A stretch of DNA of 7,019 bases from Actinomycetota bacterium (GTDB lineage Bacteria; Actinomycetota; Actinomycetes; Nanopelagicales; Nanopelagicaceae), in contig WLQO01000057.1 in NCBI GenBank assembly GCA_009698295.1, forward strand, positions 1 through 7,019, read 5' to 3'. Below are positions 6,189-7,019 of this stretch, one piece after another. The translations under genes were made by a program, and so were the position numbers. Numbering within the stretch: the stretch's first letter is position 1; each line of letters begins with the position of its first letter. The notes under the pieces were generated by a model. That model was not told the origin of the DNA. It saw nothing but the letters and a program-made list of their open reading frames with translations, and did no database searches.

Positions 6189-6468
6189 TTCTGCGCTCCG
6201 CAATAAAAGATGCCACCGGCAAGGTCCCGGCCAACATCACCCAGAGAATCTTCATTAAATGCCAGCGACCTTTTACGCCAACTTGCAAGGCGGTAACCAA
6301 ATAGACCATATATAGATAGCCGTGGACGATCGGAATTGCGATCAAAATCTTATGAGTTTCAATAGCGTCAAAGATGTACTTGCCAGGCATATATCCAAAC
6401 CAGAGAAGCAAGGACATAACGCCACAAATAATGGCCATAACGCGGAAGCGAGTGATTGCAGATTTCAT
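6169..6468 (-). CDS. DUF3817 family small integral membrane protein
   Basis: A 99-residue membrane protein of unknown function, from a family common in Actinobacteria. Three hydrophobic segments are visible: about 9-27, 41-62 and 71-90. Family hallmarks are the N-terminal RFRVMAIICGVMSLLL, the central HGYLYMVYLV (H49-G50) within the second membrane segment, and the end AGTLPVASFIAERR. The ATG at 6468 is 17 bases after the stop of the SURF1 gene, and a 6-pair hairpin lies where a Shine-Dalgarno would be expected, so translation is probably coupled to that gene. Its end overlaps the prenyltransferase start. The operon position suggests a membrane-linked role, but nothing here defines the activity. 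The family assignment rests on recognised pattern, not on a search. Confidence 0.87.
   Translation of the reverse strand: MKSAITRFRVMAIICGVMSLLLWFGYMPGKYIFDAIETHKILIAIPIVHGYLYMVYLVTALQVGVKGRWHLMKILWVMLAGTLPVASFIAERRIVKQYP
6196..6199 (-). promoter_or_regulatory. Likely ribosome binding site deciding the prenyltransferase start
   Basis: On the minus strand GGAG (6199-6196) stands 7 bases before the TTG at 6188, inside the end of the DUF3817 gene. The alternative TTG at 6203 has only a poorly spaced GGTGG. This favours 6188, with translation coupled to the upstream gene. Confidence 0.55.
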
Positions 6469-6473
6469 GACGC

Positions 6474-6488
6474 TAAGCCTATGGCTTA
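6474..6488. repeat. Inverted repeat at the SURF1/DUF3817 junction
   Basis: TAAGCC (6474-6479) and GGCTTA (6483-6488) are perfect 6-base arms around TAT. The repeat contains the SURF1 stop codon (TAA on the minus strand at 6488-6486) and ends 5 bases before the DUF3817 ATG. In RNA it would form a hairpin over the ribosome-binding region of DUF3817. Confidence 0.5.
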
Positions 6489-7019
6489 TTTCTCAGATTT
6501 ACGGCGATAAAAGGGGAGATAGATCACGATCGCTGCCATCAACCACCAGATCGCAACGTATGAAATATGTTGCCAGTAATAACCAGCTACCCGCGAGACC
6601 GGGGCTTTTGCAATAACTCGCTCTCTAACCAAATCACCATCGCGGGTATTTTCTGATTTAGCGACGACGAAACCGTCGTATAACTGCAGATCAACTAGGC
6701 CGACAATAACGCTGCTATCCAAGCGAGATATAACTCCTGGTGCATTATCTGCGCGGTCATCGTTTTGATGTGGCTGCAAAGTACCGACTAAATTTATTTT
6801 GGTAGACATGGCAACTTCTGGATTTAGCATGCGCTCTGACCAGAGCCCACGTACAACTAAAATTCCAGAAAGCGGGTTTGAACCATCCACCTGCAACAAG
6901 GCAACTTCCCAATCACTAACCTTGCCGTCTTTATCACTCTGCAGAGGTGCCTTGAAGTTTGCTACATAAAATCCGGTTACCGAAATCTGCTTATTAACAT
7001 TTCGCGAATCCAAAGCCAC
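6486..7019 (-). CDS. SURF1 family protein, cytochrome oxidase assembly (5'-truncated by window edge)
   Basis: SURF1/Shy1 proteins help assemble aa3-type cytochrome c oxidase, probably at heme a insertion, and are anchored in the cytoplasmic membrane by an N-terminal and a C-terminal helix. The 177 visible codons lack the N-terminal helix, because the frame is open to the right edge and its first codon there (GTG) is not a proven start. Visible family features are NKQISVTGFY at the start of the soluble domain, GILVVRGLW (52-60), a second beta segment INLVGTLQPH, and the C-terminal membrane helix about 152-170 with HISYVAIWWLMAA followed by a basic tail YRRKSEK. The central domain is diverged from better-known members. 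Upstream genes are out of view; downstream lies DUF3817 after 17 bases, probably in the same operon. Without the N-terminus the assignment is good but not absolute. Confidence 0.85.
   Translation of the reverse strand: MALDSRNVNKQISVTGFYVANFKAPLQSDKDGKVSDWEVALLQVDGSNPLSGILVVRGLWSERMLNPEVAMSTKINLVGTLQPHQNDDRADNAPGVISRLDSSVIVGLVDLQLYDGFVVAKSENTRDGDLVRERVIAKAPVSRVAGYYWQHISYVAIWWLMAAIVIYLPFYRRKSEK

Overview
The window looks like ordinary chromosomal housekeeping DNA from a moderate-GC actinobacterium. The evidence is the gene set: exonuclease VII of the actinobacterial type, a PIN-PhoH fusion (PhoH2), a cis-prenyltransferase close to the short-chain mycobacterial Rv1086 type, and a DUF3817 membrane protein. 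In Mycobacterium tuberculosis the counterparts Rv1086, phoH2 (Rv1095), fum (Rv1098c), xseB (Rv1107c) and xseA (Rv1108c) also lie in one neighbourhood (from memory), so this is a compacted version of a conserved locus. The many A/T-ending codons, tight packing and short intergenic gaps fit a streamlined lineage such as the freshwater Nanopelagicales (acI). That placement is inference.

Layout, plus strand, 1-3045: the 3' part of xseA (cut by the left edge), xseB, and a single-chain class I [4Fe-4S] fumarase. They are almost gapless: 9 bases between xseA and xseB, then a one-base stop/start overlap between xseB and the fumarase. They probably form one transcript.

Layout, minus strand, 7019 down to 3049: a SURF1-family protein (cut by the right edge), a DUF3817 small membrane protein, a cis-prenyltransferase, PhoH2, and a secreted lytic-transglycosylase-like protein. 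The first three are tightly packed and probably co-transcribed. A 137-base gap precedes phoH2. A 264-base gap with several small repeats and inverted repeats precedes the transglycosylase, which probably has its own promoter. The two gene sets converge with only 3 bases between the fumarase and transglycosylase stop codons.

The genes cover DNA repair (XseA/XseB), the TCA cycle (fumarase), respiratory oxidase assembly (SURF1), prenyl-lipid synthesis (cis-prenyltransferase), RNA metabolism (PhoH2) and wall remodelling (transglycosylase). I see no mobile element, CRISPR array, RNA gene or obvious novel defence system. The points most worth a second look are the leader of the transglycosylase gene, a Leu at the chain-length position of the prenyltransferase, a strong excess of the palindrome CGATCG, and a tiny ORF overlapping the TTG start of phoH2.
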